64,000 nt of DNA from Pedobacter cryoconitis (GTDB taxonomy: Bacteria; Bacteroidota; Bacteroidia; Sphingobacteriales; Sphingobacteriaceae), in NCBI RefSeq assembly GCF_014207135.1, contig NZ_JACHCC010000002.1, positions 372,001-436,000 of the forward strand, given 5' to 3'. How positions within the stretch are numbered: position 1 is the first letter of the stretch; every line of letters begins with the position of its first letter. The position numbers and the translations under genes are program-made. Below the pieces are notes generated by a model. It had not been told where the DNA came from, did no database searches, and worked only from the letters and a program-made list of their open reading frames with translations. Below are positions 9,444-18,157 of this stretch, in pieces.

Positions 9444-9923
9444 ATGGAACCTCTAATCATCAAAAAAGCAGCCACAAATCTTTATGGTTTATTGATTCTG
9501 TCGGTATTATCATTTATCGCTTTCATCTACATTGCCGATTTTCGACGTTCTACATTACTACAATTCCTCCTCATGGCAGGGATTCCAATTGCTCTCATTG
9601 CTTTACCTCTTTTTATCTATTCTCTTCGGGAGCTGATCAGGAAACCCGCTCAACTGACCTTTACAGAAGAAGGCCTGGAAACCAGGATGAAAAAGTTTTA
9701 TCCCTGGAAAAATATGGAGTCTATATCGTTTAGTATAGAGAAAGTAGCAAGCGATAATGCCGGAACAGTATACGGGAACTATATCACAATCCAGTTAAAT
9801 GATACAAATCTTGTAAAATTTCCCGTATCCCATCTTGACAGAAATCCTGAGGATATCATGTATTTATTAAAGCAATTCAAGATTAATTGGGACAGAGCAA
9901 ACGAGTTTACCCACCCGGGTTGA
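9444..9923 (+). CDS. Membrane protein with a PH-like cytoplasmic domain (STM3941-like)
   Basis: This 159-aa protein has two transmembrane segments (about 14-32 and 39-61), then a soluble domain rich in beta-strands (AQLTFTEEGLETRMKKF, YPWKNMESISF, ITIQLNDTNLVKFPV). The pattern 'TFTEEGLE...PWKNMESI' is typical of small bacterial proteins with a pleckstrin-like fold such as the STM3941 group, whose role is unknown. It lies 58 bp after the collagen-like gene. Confidence 0.7.
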   Translation: MEPLIIKKAATNLYGLLILSVLSFIAFIYIADFRRSTLLQFLLMAGIPIALIALPLFIYSLRELIRKPAQLTFTEEGLETRMKKFYPWKNMESISFSIEKVASDNAGTVYGNYITIQLNDTNLVKFPVSHLDRNPEDIMYLLKQFKINWDRANEFTHPG

Positions 9924-9930
9924 TGAAACC

Positions 9931-10078
9931 TCACATTTCATCTCTATGCTTTTTTAAAAATTGATTACAAAGCGCCAGAATTTCATCAGGAGTTCCGTCT
10001 AATCCTATTATAAAAATAGCGAAAAGTTTAAAATTTGTTTAATGGAAATGCGATACGGATTCTATCTTTATTAAAAAT
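9931..10078 (-). pseudogene. Possible remnant of a small gene (C-terminal part)
   Basis: Leftward translation gives a protein-like end, FIIGLDGTPDEILALCNQF followed by LKKHRDEM and a stop at 9931. It has no start codon in frame; an upstream stop interrupts it near 10045, and the neighbouring frame carries FNKDRIRIAFPLNKF, which joins well. This looks like the tail of a frameshifted or truncated gene. The family is not recognised and the call is weak. Confidence 0.25.
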
Positions 10079-10081
10079 CGG

Positions 10082-10537
10082 ATGGGCAAAATGGAAATAA
10101 AACAAAGTGGGAATATTGAACTGAATGGCTTTACCATTACCAGCAAAACCAGAATTGACGAACTTCCTGACTACTTCACCAATACAATAGTGACACAGGC
10201 TCAGGTGCTGGATGAGATCAGGCCAGTTCAATTTAGTACAGGCGAAGTAGAATTAACAAAGCACACGATCCATTTATCCTTAAGGTTTGAAGAAGATATT
10301 CTGGTATCTGTATATATTACAATTAAAGAACTTGACAATCAATATAAAACCGCAGATGACTTTTATAACAATTTGGACAAAAGACGATCTCAATACACAA
10401 AATGGCTAAAAAACCATGTAAGTTTTAATCTACTTGATTTTGCGGAAGGACAAATTGGTGTCGGAGAAGATAAAAACAGCAATGTATTTATCTACCTTCA
10501 CAATCAGAACAATCAATGGGCAAATCCTAAGTATTAA
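10082..10537 (+). CDS. Hypothetical soluble protein
   Basis: This 151-aa protein has no signal peptide or membrane segment. Alternating strands (IELNGFTITSKTRIDEL, HTIHLSLRFEEDILVSVYITI) and a helical C-terminal half (YNNLDKRRSQYTKWLKNHVSF) suggest an alpha/beta fold. A domain name cannot be given; the size and style resemble small immunity-type or stress proteins, but that is only an impression. An alternative start is Met4. Its last 11 bp overlap the end of the convergent hxlR-type gene. Confidence 0.65.
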   Translation: MGKMEIKQSGNIELNGFTITSKTRIDELPDYFTNTIVTQAQVLDEIRPVQFSTGEVELTKHTIHLSLRFEEDILVSVYITIKELDNQYKTADDFYNNLDKRRSQYTKWLKNHVSFNLLDFAEGQIGVGEDKNSNVFIYLHNQNNQWANPKY

Positions 10538-10928
10538 TAGATTTTTTTTTTGCTGGCTGAATACGGACCTCATATGGAATATGCTGTTTACCCCAGTTAC
10601 AAAGCTCATGCATAACCTTAGTTAAATCAGATCCGCTTTTAGTAATATGATATTCAACTTTCAAAGGAACCTGCTGGAATATTTCCTTTTTTACGAGTTC
10701 AGATTTTACAAGTTCGTTGAGGACAGACGATAATACATTATCTGAAATCCCATTTAAACATTCTTTTAATTGTGAAAACCGGGAGATATCCTGCCCTATC
10801 AGAACCAGTATTTCTGACACCCATCTTTTTCCTATGATTTTCAGCACCTTGTTTAAGGTACATCTTTCATCAAGATAAAATTCATTTATAGAGTTTGTTG
10901 AATTTGTTTTTTTTTGACTCACGCTCAT
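10527..10928 (-). CDS. HxlR-family transcriptional regulator
   Basis: This 133-aa winged-helix protein belongs to the HxlR/YodB group, whose members often sense electrophiles or disulphide stress through an N-terminal cysteine. Cys23 (DERCTL) is in the usual place. The helix-turn-helix reads RFSQLKECLNGISDNVLSS and the wing is VPLKVEYHITKSG. It is divergent from the quinone-reductase-like gene at 11027, with a perfect short dyad between them at 10957-10968, so it probably controls that gene and itself. Confidence 0.9.
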   Translation of the reverse strand: MSVSQKKTNSTNSINEFYLDERCTLNKVLKIIGKRWVSEILVLIGQDISRFSQLKECLNGISDNVLSSVLNELVKSELVKKEIFQQVPLKVEYHITKSGSDLTKVMHELCNWGKQHIPYEVRIQPAKKKSINT

Positions 10929-10956
10929 TTATTTATTAGTAACTCACAATTGGCAA

Positions 10957-10992
10957 CACATTGATGTGCAGGACTATTTCATCTTATTTTTG
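10957..10992 (+). promoter_or_regulatory. Promoter of the quinone-reductase-like gene with overlapping dyad
   Basis: The dyad CACAT-TG-ATGTG (10957-10968) overlaps a TTG (10961-10963). TATTTTTG, an exact TAnnTTTG -7 element, follows at 10985-10992 after 21 nt. The dyad sits where the divergent HxlR regulator could block RNA polymerase. The spacer is one or two bases longer than usual. Confidence 0.45.
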
Positions 10993-11026
10993 TTCTATAA
11001 AAATACAGCTATTATATATAAATAAA

Positions 11027-12040
11027 ATGAAAACATATCAAATTACCGAAGGATACAGTATAGCTTCTCTTGCCCTGATAGAAAAGGATTATCCTAAACT
11101 TCAACCTCACGAGGTACTGGTAAAGATCCATGCAGCATCCCTTAATTACAGAGATCTTCTGGTGATTAAAGGTGTAGCCGACTGGAAACCTCCTGTTGGA
11201 AGAATACCACTCTCGGATGGCGCAGGAACCGTTGTAGAAACGGGAAGAGAAGTAACCACAGTTACCAAAACCGATAAGGTAGCCGGGCTCTTTTTGCCTA
11301 AATGGATATCAGGTAAGCTCACCGCGGATAAAAAGTTCTATTCATTGGGTGGCAGGATAAAAGATGGTTTATTACAGGAATACGCAGTGTTTCACGAAAG
11401 TGAATTGATCAGAGTACCTGCATTTTTAAGTCATGAAGAAGCAGCAACACTTCCTTGTGCTGCACTTACAGCCTGGCATGCTTTAATAGAAAAAGGAGGC
11501 ATTAGAGCTGGTTCTACAGTACTTATTCAAGGTACAGGGGGAGTATCATTGTTTGCTATTCAGTTTGCACAGATGGCAGGTGCCGAAGTTATCCTGCTTT
11601 CTGGCAGTGAAGAGAAATTGGCACTGGCAAAACAATTAGGCGTAAGTCATCTGATTAATTATAAACAAATACCCGACTGGGAAAAAGACGTGATGCAAAT
11701 TACTAATGGTATAGGCGTTGACCATGTTGTCGAAGTGGTTGGAGGAAGTCATATAAATAAATCTATGGATGTTATAGCCCTGGACGGGACCATATCTGTA
11801 ATTGGTTTAATTGGCGGATTAAGTGGCGATATAAACACCAGTAAGATCATGACTAAACAAATTAAACTGCAAGGTATAGAAACAGGTTCAAAGGAGATGT
11901 TTGACAGGATGAATAAAGCAATAGCAATAAATAAACTACACCCTGTTATAAACAAGTTATATTCATTTGAAGAAACCAAAGAGGCTTTGTTCTCACTGGA
12001 ACAAGGTTCGCATTTTGGCAAGATCTGTCTGACCTTTTAA
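11027..12040 (+). CDS. NAD(P)-dependent alcohol dehydrogenase / quinone reductase-like MDR protein
   Basis: This is a medium-chain dehydrogenase of 338 aa from the ATG at 11027. Further codons are open upstream, but MKTYQITEG aligns with the family start. The GroES-like domain (HEVLVKIHAASLNYRDLLV, LSDGAGTVVETG) lacks the cysteine set that binds zinc. The Rossmann domain carries IQGTGGVSLFAIQFAQ. It would reduce quinones, enones or aldehydes with NAD(P)H. It is divergent from an HxlR regulator, a common arrangement for electrophile detoxification. The substrate cannot be named. Confidence 0.9.
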   Translation: MKTYQITEGYSIASLALIEKDYPKLQPHEVLVKIHAASLNYRDLLVIKGVADWKPPVGRIPLSDGAGTVVETGREVTTVTKTDKVAGLFLPKWISGKLTADKKFYSLGGRIKDGLLQEYAVFHESELIRVPAFLSHEEAATLPCAALTAWHALIEKGGIRAGSTVLIQGTGGVSLFAIQFAQMAGAEVILLSGSEEKLALAKQLGVSHLINYKQIPDWEKDVMQITNGIGVDHVVEVVGGSHINKSMDVIALDGTISVIGLIGGLSGDINTSKIMTKQIKLQGIETGSKEMFDRMNKAIAINKLHPVINKLYSFEETKEALFSLEQGSHFGKICLTF

Positions 12041-12130
12041 CAAATAAATCAGATGAGATTTAACCTGTCAAACTATGGTCATGTCTGTTAGGAAAATACA
12101 ACAATAAACTGTAGTTTCACCCCCACACTA

Positions 12131-12463
12131 ATGGATCGCAAAAACAGAATCGGCATTTTCATCTTCACCTTTGGGGTGTTGATGCTTCTGCTACGTCCCT
12201 TTCTGATCTATCAGGTGGCCTCAGCAGAAAGCTCCAAAGCCAGTCCGGCGCACACCGCTAGCCTGTTACAGCGTCAGATCAAGAAAAAAGACGATAACCA
12301 CGACCATCTGGCAGATGTATCTGTGATGAGGATGCTTACTGAAAAGATCACAGCACATTCCGTCCCTCGCATACTTCATCATATTATACAGGCTCCATCA
12401 GTATATTACACCCCATGGTGTCAACTGGTGTTACATTACTGTTTCCAGCCAGGCGCACCATAA
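12131..12463 (+). CDS. Small membrane-anchored hypothetical protein
   Basis: This 110-aa product is not recognised. It has an N-terminal transmembrane helix (about 8-28, IGIFIFTFGVLMLLLRPFL) and a polar, His-rich remainder with no known motif (KKDDNHDHLADVSVMRMLTEK). It precedes the phosphoesterase/cytochrome peroxidase pair by 89 bp and could be their first gene. Its composition resembles short helical periplasmic-facing proteins. It is likely but not certainly coding. Confidence 0.5.
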   Translation: MDRKNRIGIFIFTFGVLMLLLRPFLIYQVASAESSKASPAHTASLLQRQIKKKDDNHDHLADVSVMRMLTEKITAHSVPRILHHIIQAPSVYYTPWCQLVLHYCFQPGAP

Positions 12464-12552
12464 ACTCCTCCCTTATCAGTGACAATACCGGAAAATAATC
12501 CGGATGATAATGATTTTCTACACGAACTAAATTTATACTCATTTCCTATTTT

Positions 12553-13869
12553 ATGAGAACAATTCTCAAAACCCAATTTCTTTTACTGACTGTTTTCAGT
12601 CTGGCAAATGCACCGGCATTTTCACAAATAAATAAGGTAAAACACGTTGTGGTCATCTACATGGAAAACCATAGCTTTGATAATTTGTACGGACAATTCC
12701 CTGGTGCAGATGGTCTGGCACAGGCCAAGCCAGAAAATATTATCCAGCTGGACCATGAGAATCAACCTTACAACACCTTGCCTCCTATTCCCCGCAGCAG
12801 TGCCTTCCCAACAAACCTGGCCAATACTTATTTCAATATTGACCAATATATAGCTGCTGACCAGGTCACTCCGGATGTGACACACCGCTTTTACCAGGAG
12901 CAATTACAGATAAATGGAGGTAAGATGAATAAGTATGCCCATTATAACTTTACCAAAGGTTTCGCTATGGGCTATTATCGTACCAAAGATCTGCCCTTAT
13001 ACGATCTTGCAAAGAAATACACCTTATGCGATCATTTCTTTCATAGCGTTTTCGGAGGCTCATTTTTAAATCACCAGTGGCTTGTCGCTGCCGCCTCACC
13101 CCTGTTTCCCAATTCGCCTGCAAGTATCACAGCACAGGTAGATGCTGACGGCAAACTCATTAAAGATGGTACCGTAACACTAGACGGTTATGCAGTGAAC
13201 ACAATCAATTCGATCAATCTGCACCCGGCAAAAGGGAACCCGGATTTTCTTCTACCGACGCAGACAGGTCCCAATATTGGTGACAGGCTGTCGGACAAAG
13301 GTATCTCATGGGCATGGTACTCTGGTGGCTGGGATAATGCTATCGCCGGCAAACCTGATCCTTCCTTTACTTATCATCACCAGCCTTTTGCCTATTTTAC
13401 CCGCTATGCTGAAGGAACACCAGGCCGGAAGGAACACCTGAAAGATGAGACTGAATTTTTGGATGCTGCTAAAAAAGGAACATTGCCAGCAGTTTCCTTT
13501 GTTAAGCCCATTGGATTGGAGAATGAGCATCCTGGTGAATCGACCATTACCGGTGGAGAAAGCCATGCTGTCGATCTGATCAATGCAGTGCTGAACGGCC
13601 CAAATGGTAAGGATGCAGTCATTATTCTGACCTATGATGAAAATGGTGGCTTCTGGGACCATATAGCCCCTCCGCAAATCGACAAATGGGGACCTGGCAC
13701 ACGCATACCCGCCTTGATTATTTCACCCTTTGCAAAAAAAGGCTATGTAGACCATACCAGTTATGAAACTGTAAGCATCCTTTCTTTTATTGAAAAGAGA
13801 TGGGAACTGCAACCACTTAATAACCGTGATAAAGAAGCTGATCCTTTGAGCAATGCGTTCGATTTCTAA
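12553..13869 (+). CDS. AcpA/phospholipase C-family phosphoesterase, exported
   Basis: This 438-aa protein of the phosphoesterase family (PF04185; acid phosphatase AcpA and phospholipase C relatives) hydrolyses phosphomonoesters or phosphodiesters in the periplasm. A signal peptide ends near residue 25 (APAFSQ). The metal-binding N-terminal block is VVIYMENHSFDNLYGQFPGADG. Further conserved blocks are SFVKPIGLENEHPGES, GGESHAVDLINAVLNG and LTYDENGGFWDHIAPP. The last 17 bp overlap the start of the cytochrome c peroxidase gene, so the two are translationally coupled. The natural substrate is not known. Confidence 0.9.
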   Translation: MRTILKTQFLLLTVFSLANAPAFSQINKVKHVVVIYMENHSFDNLYGQFPGADGLAQAKPENIIQLDHENQPYNTLPPIPRSSAFPTNLANTYFNIDQYIAADQVTPDVTHRFYQEQLQINGGKMNKYAHYNFTKGFAMGYYRTKDLPLYDLAKKYTLCDHFFHSVFGGSFLNHQWLVAAASPLFPNSPASITAQVDADGKLIKDGTVTLDGYAVNTINSINLHPAKGNPDFLLPTQTGPNIGDRLSDKGISWAWYSGGWDNAIAGKPDPSFTYHHQPFAYFTRYAEGTPGRKEHLKDETEFLDAAKKGTLPAVSFVKPIGLENEHPGESTITGGESHAVDLINAVLNGPNGKDAVIILTYDENGGFWDHIAPPQIDKWGPGTRIPALIISPFAKKGYVDHTSYETVSILSFIEKRWELQPLNNRDKEADPLSNAFDF

Positions 13870-15637
13870 AATTATCACCCTTGGTCTTTCGGTACTGTTA
13901 GTTGTACCCCTTCTTTCCCTTCAGCAAGAGGATACGCCTGCGGAGCAGATTAAACAACGATTAATTTGTCAGACAGATAGTTTACTGGGTGCAATTCAAC
14001 TGCTGCAAACGACAAAAATGGATATTACCCAAAGTCTTACCTTACAACAACGTTTCCGTAAGGTAAGACTAGCCTATAAGCGTCTTGAGTGGGCCACAGA
14101 ATATTTCGTCCCACTCACTGCAAGGCAAGTGAATGGACCGCCTGTGCCAGAAACTGAACTCAGCGGGCTGGTCATCCAGCCCAAAGGATTACAAGTCATT
14201 GAACAGTTCATTTTTCCACGTTTCGCTCAGGATAAAAAACAAGAACTGAAAGATTTATTGGCCCAGATGGCAATTAATACCGCTGAATTCAGCGCATATT
14301 TCCAGCAGGCAGAATTGCAGAACTGGCAGATTTTCGATGCAGTAAAGCTTGAGGTCTTTCGCATAGAAACACTCGGACTCAATGACTTTGATGATCCGCT
14401 GTCAAAAAGATGTTTCCCCGAGTCGGCCACAGCATTGCAAAGTTTACAGGAAGTTACCCGTCATTATGGCACGGTGACCGAATTTGATCCGGCCATCCGC
14501 TATCTGCAACAACCTACAACATTTGATCTTTTTGATCGTGCCAATTTTATCACCAGTTATGCCAACCCGCTGACCCGGTCACTTAAGGTATTAAAGGCCC
14601 GGATAAAAATGCCGGATGTCCGTTATAATCGCCTGCTTAATCAGGATGCCGCAACATTGTTCGATGCAAATGCTTTTAACCGCAATGCCTACACAGCCGA
14701 ACCAGGGGATTCCGCAACTACCGAAAAGATAGTTTTAGGAAAAAAACTGTTTTTCGACCCCATACTTTCTGGCAATGGCAAACGCAGCTGCGCTTCCTGC
14801 CATAATCCCAATCTGGCTTTTACCGATGGGTTGGTCAAAAATCTGAATATTACAGGTAGAAAGATGATCCAGCGTAATACCCCTACCCTGATCAATGCAG
14901 CTTTACAACCTGTACAATTTTATGATCTGCGGGCACCTTCACTAGAAGACCAGGTTATGGCTGTGGTACGGAACCCTGAGGAAATGCATGGTGATATGAA
15001 GATCGCGATCCGTAAACTCTGGTCAGACAGCAGCTATCACAAGCTGTTCAGTCTTACTTATCCCAAGCGCGGCCGTGCAGGAATTGACACCTTAGAAGTA
15101 ATGAATGCACTGGCCAGCTACATACGGAGTTTAACTGCATTGAATAGCCGTTTTGACGCCTATATGCAGGGTGATAAATATGCTTTAAAAAATGCGGAGA
15201 TAGCTGGCTTCAACCTCTTCATGGGCAAAGCACGTTGCGGAACCTGTCATTACTTACCGCTGTTTAATGGCGTACAGCCACCGCGTTATATGCAAATGGA
15301 AGCCGAAGTGATCGGCGTACCACAAAAAAAGAACAGCAAAAGCATCGACCCAGACCTCGGTCTGTATAGCATTCAATCCGGAGATTTTAACAAACATGCC
15401 TTCAAAACAACCACCGTTCGTAATGCTGCCCGGACTGCACCTTACATGCACAATGGCGTATTCCAGACCTTAGAAGAGGTCATTGATTTTTACAATAAAG
15501 GCGGTGGCTTGGGGGCAAAGCTTAAAGTTCCAAACCAAACGCTGGATGCAGCACCTCTGCATCTGAGCCAAAAAGAGAAAATTAAACTCATCGACTTTAT
15601 AAAGTGTCTGGATAGCCGTCAACTAAATCCATATTAA
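13853..15637 (+). CDS. Di-haem cytochrome c peroxidase with extra N-terminal helical domain
   Basis: This 594-aa exported protein would reduce hydrogen peroxide with electrons from small c-type cytochromes. After a signal-like N-terminus (about 1-22) comes a helical domain of roughly 30-250, then the peroxidase core. Two CXXCH haem sites are present: C313-A-S-C316-H317 (CASCHN) and C462-G-T-C465-H466 (CGTCHY). The C-terminal KTTTVRNAARTAPYMHNG block matches MauG/CcpA enzymes. At almost 600 aa it is longer than classic CCPs (about 340) because of the N-terminal part. It starts inside the end of the phosphoesterase gene. Confidence 0.92.
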   Translation: MRSISKIITLGLSVLLVVPLLSLQQEDTPAEQIKQRLICQTDSLLGAIQLLQTTKMDITQSLTLQQRFRKVRLAYKRLEWATEYFVPLTARQVNGPPVPETELSGLVIQPKGLQVIEQFIFPRFAQDKKQELKDLLAQMAINTAEFSAYFQQAELQNWQIFDAVKLEVFRIETLGLNDFDDPLSKRCFPESATALQSLQEVTRHYGTVTEFDPAIRYLQQPTTFDLFDRANFITSYANPLTRSLKVLKARIKMPDVRYNRLLNQDAATLFDANAFNRNAYTAEPGDSATTEKIVLGKKLFFDPILSGNGKRSCASCHNPNLAFTDGLVKNLNITGRKMIQRNTPTLINAALQPVQFYDLRAPSLEDQVMAVVRNPEEMHGDMKIAIRKLWSDSSYHKLFSLTYPKRGRAGIDTLEVMNALASYIRSLTALNSRFDAYMQGDKYALKNAEIAGFNLFMGKARCGTCHYLPLFNGVQPPRYMQMEAEVIGVPQKKNSKSIDPDLGLYSIQSGDFNKHAFKTTTVRNAARTAPYMHNGVFQTLEEVIDFYNKGGGLGAKLKVPNQTLDAAPLHLSQKEKIKLIDFIKCLDSRQLNPY

Positions 15638-15649
15638 TACCTTTTGTAC

Positions 15650-16027
15650 TCAGGATTGTTTCCGCATACTCTGCTTAATTTTTTCCCTGTGCTGCTCACC
15701 CCAGGTGCTTAGTTCACCTATCACACTTTTCAAAGTCCGGCTGTATTCTGTTGCTTCATAAATAATACTTACCGGTGTCGTCGGATATACATTACGCTTG
15801 ATAAAATCATTCAATTCCAAATCTTTTAGCTCCTTCGCTAATACCTTCGAAGATATACCAGCCACTTCATTCTGAATTTCATTAAAACGCTTTGAGGATT
15901 GCACCAGGCAAAGGATCAAAGCCAGCTTCCATTTTCCATTGAGAACATACAGCGCATCAAGAACGTTTTTAAGCGAACCTGCACATTCTTCATTACTCGG
16001 AAGCACCTCATTGATAACTATTTTCAT
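15650..16027 (-). CDS. HxlR-family transcriptional regulator
   Basis: This is a 125-aa winged-helix regulator starting MKIVINEV at 16027; a GTG at 16045 would add six residues. Cys15 (NEECAGSL) is in the sensor position typical of the family. Its recognition region is RFNEIQNEVAGISSKVLAKEL and its wing is TTPVSIIYEATEY. It is divergent from an azoreductase gene, an arrangement known from Bacillus YodB and azoR-type genes, where oxidation or quinone modification of the Cys relieves repression. Two CTTAC/GTAAG-type dyads lie between the genes. Confidence 0.9.
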   Translation of the reverse strand: MKIVINEVLPSNEECAGSLKNVLDALYVLNGKWKLALILCLVQSSKRFNEIQNEVAGISSKVLAKELKDLELNDFIKRNVYPTTPVSIIYEATEYSRTLKSVIGELSTWGEQHREKIKQSMRKQS

Positions 16028-16044
16028 AGCTATAAAGATAATCA

Positions 16045-16113
16045 CTTACTTCAATGTAAGCGCTTTCCTTTAGGTAAGTAATAACTTTTGATCACTTGCT
16101 TACCCTACTTTTG
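16045..16113 (+). promoter_or_regulatory. azoR promoter with two candidate HxlR operators
   Basis: Two inverted repeats share one core. The first is CTTAC-N6-GTAAG (16045-16060). The second is GGTAAG (16073-16078) facing CTTACC (16099-16104). Directly after it lies TACTTTTG (16106-16113), an exact TAnnTTTG -7 element, 45 bp before the azoR start. No TTG fits at 19-20 nt upstream. The dyads occupy the region a repressor would need to cover. Confidence 0.45.
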
Positions 16114-16158
16114 ACTTGGAATTTAAAATTGATAAGATTATAAATAAACAAATTTATT

Positions 16159-16761
16159 ATGAAACACATCCTTCATTTAAAATCAAGCATACAAGGCAAA
16201 GAGTCGTACAGCATTAAACTGGGGCACACTATCGTTAAAAAAATTCAGGACAAATATCCAGGTAGTACGCTGGAAGAATTAAACCTGGTCGATATCGAAA
16301 TCCCACATCTTAACCCTGCTGTGCTTCGTACATTCTTTATTCCTGGAGATCAGTTGACTGAAGAAGAAAAAGAATCCATTCGCTTTTCCGACGAGGTGGT
16401 TAAACAGCTATTGGCCGCGGACATCATTGTGATTGGTGCGCCACTGATCAACTTTACTATCCCTACAGTATTAAAGGCCTGGATTGATCATATAACCCGG
16501 GCCGGAATAACTTTTGGATATGGTGAAAATGGTCCTATTGGAAAGGTAACAGGAAAAAAAGTATATGTGGCCATGTCTTCCGGTGGTGTTTATTCAGAAG
16601 GGCCGGGTAAAGCCAATGACTTTGTTGCCCCTTATTTGAAGGCCTTCCTCGGCTTTTTAGGGATGACCGATCTGACCGTATTCCGTGCTGAAGGATTAAA
16701 AGTACCCGGAGTAAAGGAGCACGCTATGGAGAAAGCAATTGACAGTATAATGATTGATTAA
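16159..16761 (+). CDS. azoR: FMN-dependent NADH:quinone oxidoreductase / azoreductase
   Basis: This 200-aa flavodoxin-fold protein matches the AzoR family, which reduces quinones and azo bonds with NADH. The FMN phosphate loop is HLKSSIQGKESYSIKLG. The APLINFTIPTVLKAWIDH block and GITFGYGENGPIGKVTGKK are characteristic. Length matches E. coli AzoR (201 aa). It is divergent from the HxlR regulator, which likely represses it until quinones or other electrophiles appear, and is followed by a strong terminator. Confidence 0.93.
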   Translation: MKHILHLKSSIQGKESYSIKLGHTIVKKIQDKYPGSTLEELNLVDIEIPHLNPAVLRTFFIPGDQLTEEEKESIRFSDEVVKQLLAADIIVIGAPLINFTIPTVLKAWIDHITRAGITFGYGENGPIGKVTGKKVYVAMSSGGVYSEGPGKANDFVAPYLKAFLGFLGMTDLTVFRAEGLKVPGVKEHAMEKAIDSIMID

Positions 16762-16777
16762 AATACGCTGTCAGATT

Positions 16778-16819
16778 AAAAAGCGGAAAGCCAGTTTTAA
16801 AACAGGCTTTCCGCTTTTT
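16778..16819 (+). terminator. Rho-independent terminator after azoR
   Basis: Arms of 15 bp (16778-16792, 16805-16819; core GCGGAAAGCC/GGCTTTCCGC) are perfectly complementary around a 12-nt loop and end in a run of T, 17 bp after the azoR stop. Confidence 0.92.
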
Positions 16820-16986
16820 AATAATATATATATCCCTGGCCTGACTTAACTAATTTTCAGTCATTGATTTCATATTTATTATTTTTTTAATCGCGATTGA
16901 TCAATTTGTTATTGTGTAAAAAAATTCCGTAACTTTTACAATCATTACAAATAATGAAGAAGCAAAAATACAACTAACTATAGATA

Positions 16987-18153
16987 ATGAATCAAGCTCC
17001 TCTTTATGCTAAACCCATTCAAATTACAGATCATCAAGTTGAGTATCTTTCTTCATTAACAGCTTTACGTGGCATAGCTGCGTTGCTGGTGGCAGTATTT
17101 CATTTTGAGATGGCTATCGCCCGGTTTGTCCCAGCCGCGCAAACCATGTTTTTCGAAAAATGCTACCTGATGGTCGATCTGTTCTTTATCATGAGTGGCT
17201 TTATCATGATGCATGTTTATAGCAGCCATTTTAAAAACAACATCCAGACAAACTCACTAAAAAACTTTCTTGTTGCCCGATTTGCCAGAATCTATCCGCT
17301 GCACCTGTTTTCGCTTCTGTTGCTAGTCGTAATTGTGCGTTGGATCACCAATTGGGGCAATCCACCCATTATCTTTGAACAGCCATCAGACATTCTGCCG
17401 AATATTTTTTTGCTCCAGTCCTTTGGATTTACAAAGATCTACTCCTGGAATATCCCTTCCTGGAGTATCAGTGCTGAATGGGCCGCTTACCTACTTTTTC
17501 CGGTAATTGCGCTTAGTATTAATAAGAGAAAGGCTATTTCTGTAATACTTTTAGTCATACTTATCGTAACCGCATACTATGCGATCATGTATTTACTCCC
17601 GCGAAAAAATCCCCTGCACCCTTCTATACCAGTCCCTCATAATCTAAATACAACATTCGATTATGGATATCTCCGGGGAATAGCAGGATTTACAGCAGGT
17701 ATTCTCGTATACTTAGCCTACCAGTTGCAGACTGTCAGAAGAGCTTTTTCCTCTGATACAGTATCCCTCCTGACACTTTTTGCAGTAACTATGTCTATGC
17801 ACTTTTCATTAAATGATGGAATAACAGTTTTCCTGTTTGCAATCCTTGTGCTCAGCATTACAGTTAATAATGGCAGGATAGCTAAGCTCTGTAACCGGAA
17901 AATTTTACAATTCCTGGGCGATATTTCTTATTCGGTCTATCTCATGCAGATCTTTCTGCAAGAACCATTTTCTCATGGTATTTATCTGCCAGGTATTACC
18001 GGAATTGGAAGAGGTAAACAGAACATTGATTTTTCCAGTGGAATTACCTATTGCCTGGCTTATCTGATTCTACTCGTACTGATATCTTATATTACTTATC
18101 AATGGGTGGAACGTCCCAGCCGGAGATTTATAAACCACATCTGGAGAAAATAA
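16987..18153 (+). CDS. Acyltransferase 3 family membrane protein
   Basis: This 388-aa integral membrane O-acyltransferase (PF01757) would transfer acetyl or similar groups to sugars or lipids on the outer face. The N-terminal block LTALRGIAALLVAVFHFEM holds the conserved R and H, and about ten hydrophobic spans follow. The RFARIYPLHLF block and SWSISAEWAAYLLFP are typical. It stands alone between azoR and a convergent reductase gene. The acceptor is unknown; surface polysaccharide is the usual one. Confidence 0.9.
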   Translation: MNQAPLYAKPIQITDHQVEYLSSLTALRGIAALLVAVFHFEMAIARFVPAAQTMFFEKCYLMVDLFFIMSGFIMMHVYSSHFKNNIQTNSLKNFLVARFARIYPLHLFSLLLLVVIVRWITNWGNPPIIFEQPSDILPNIFLLQSFGFTKIYSWNIPSWSISAEWAAYLLFPVIALSINKRKAISVILLVILIVTAYYAIMYLLPRKNPLHPSIPVPHNLNTTFDYGYLRGIAGFTAGILVYLAYQLQTVRRAFSSDTVSLLTLFAVTMSMHFSLNDGITVFLFAILVLSITVNNGRIAKLCNRKILQFLGDISYSVYLMQIFLQEPFSHGIYLPGITGIGRGKQNIDFSSGITYCLAYLILLVLISYITYQWVERPSRRFINHIWRK

Positions 18154-18157
18154 TATT

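Noticed and set aside
12488..12503. CCGGA-N6-TCCGG dyad before the phosphoesterase gene
   Set aside because: Short and without a matching copy or -7 element; could be chance.
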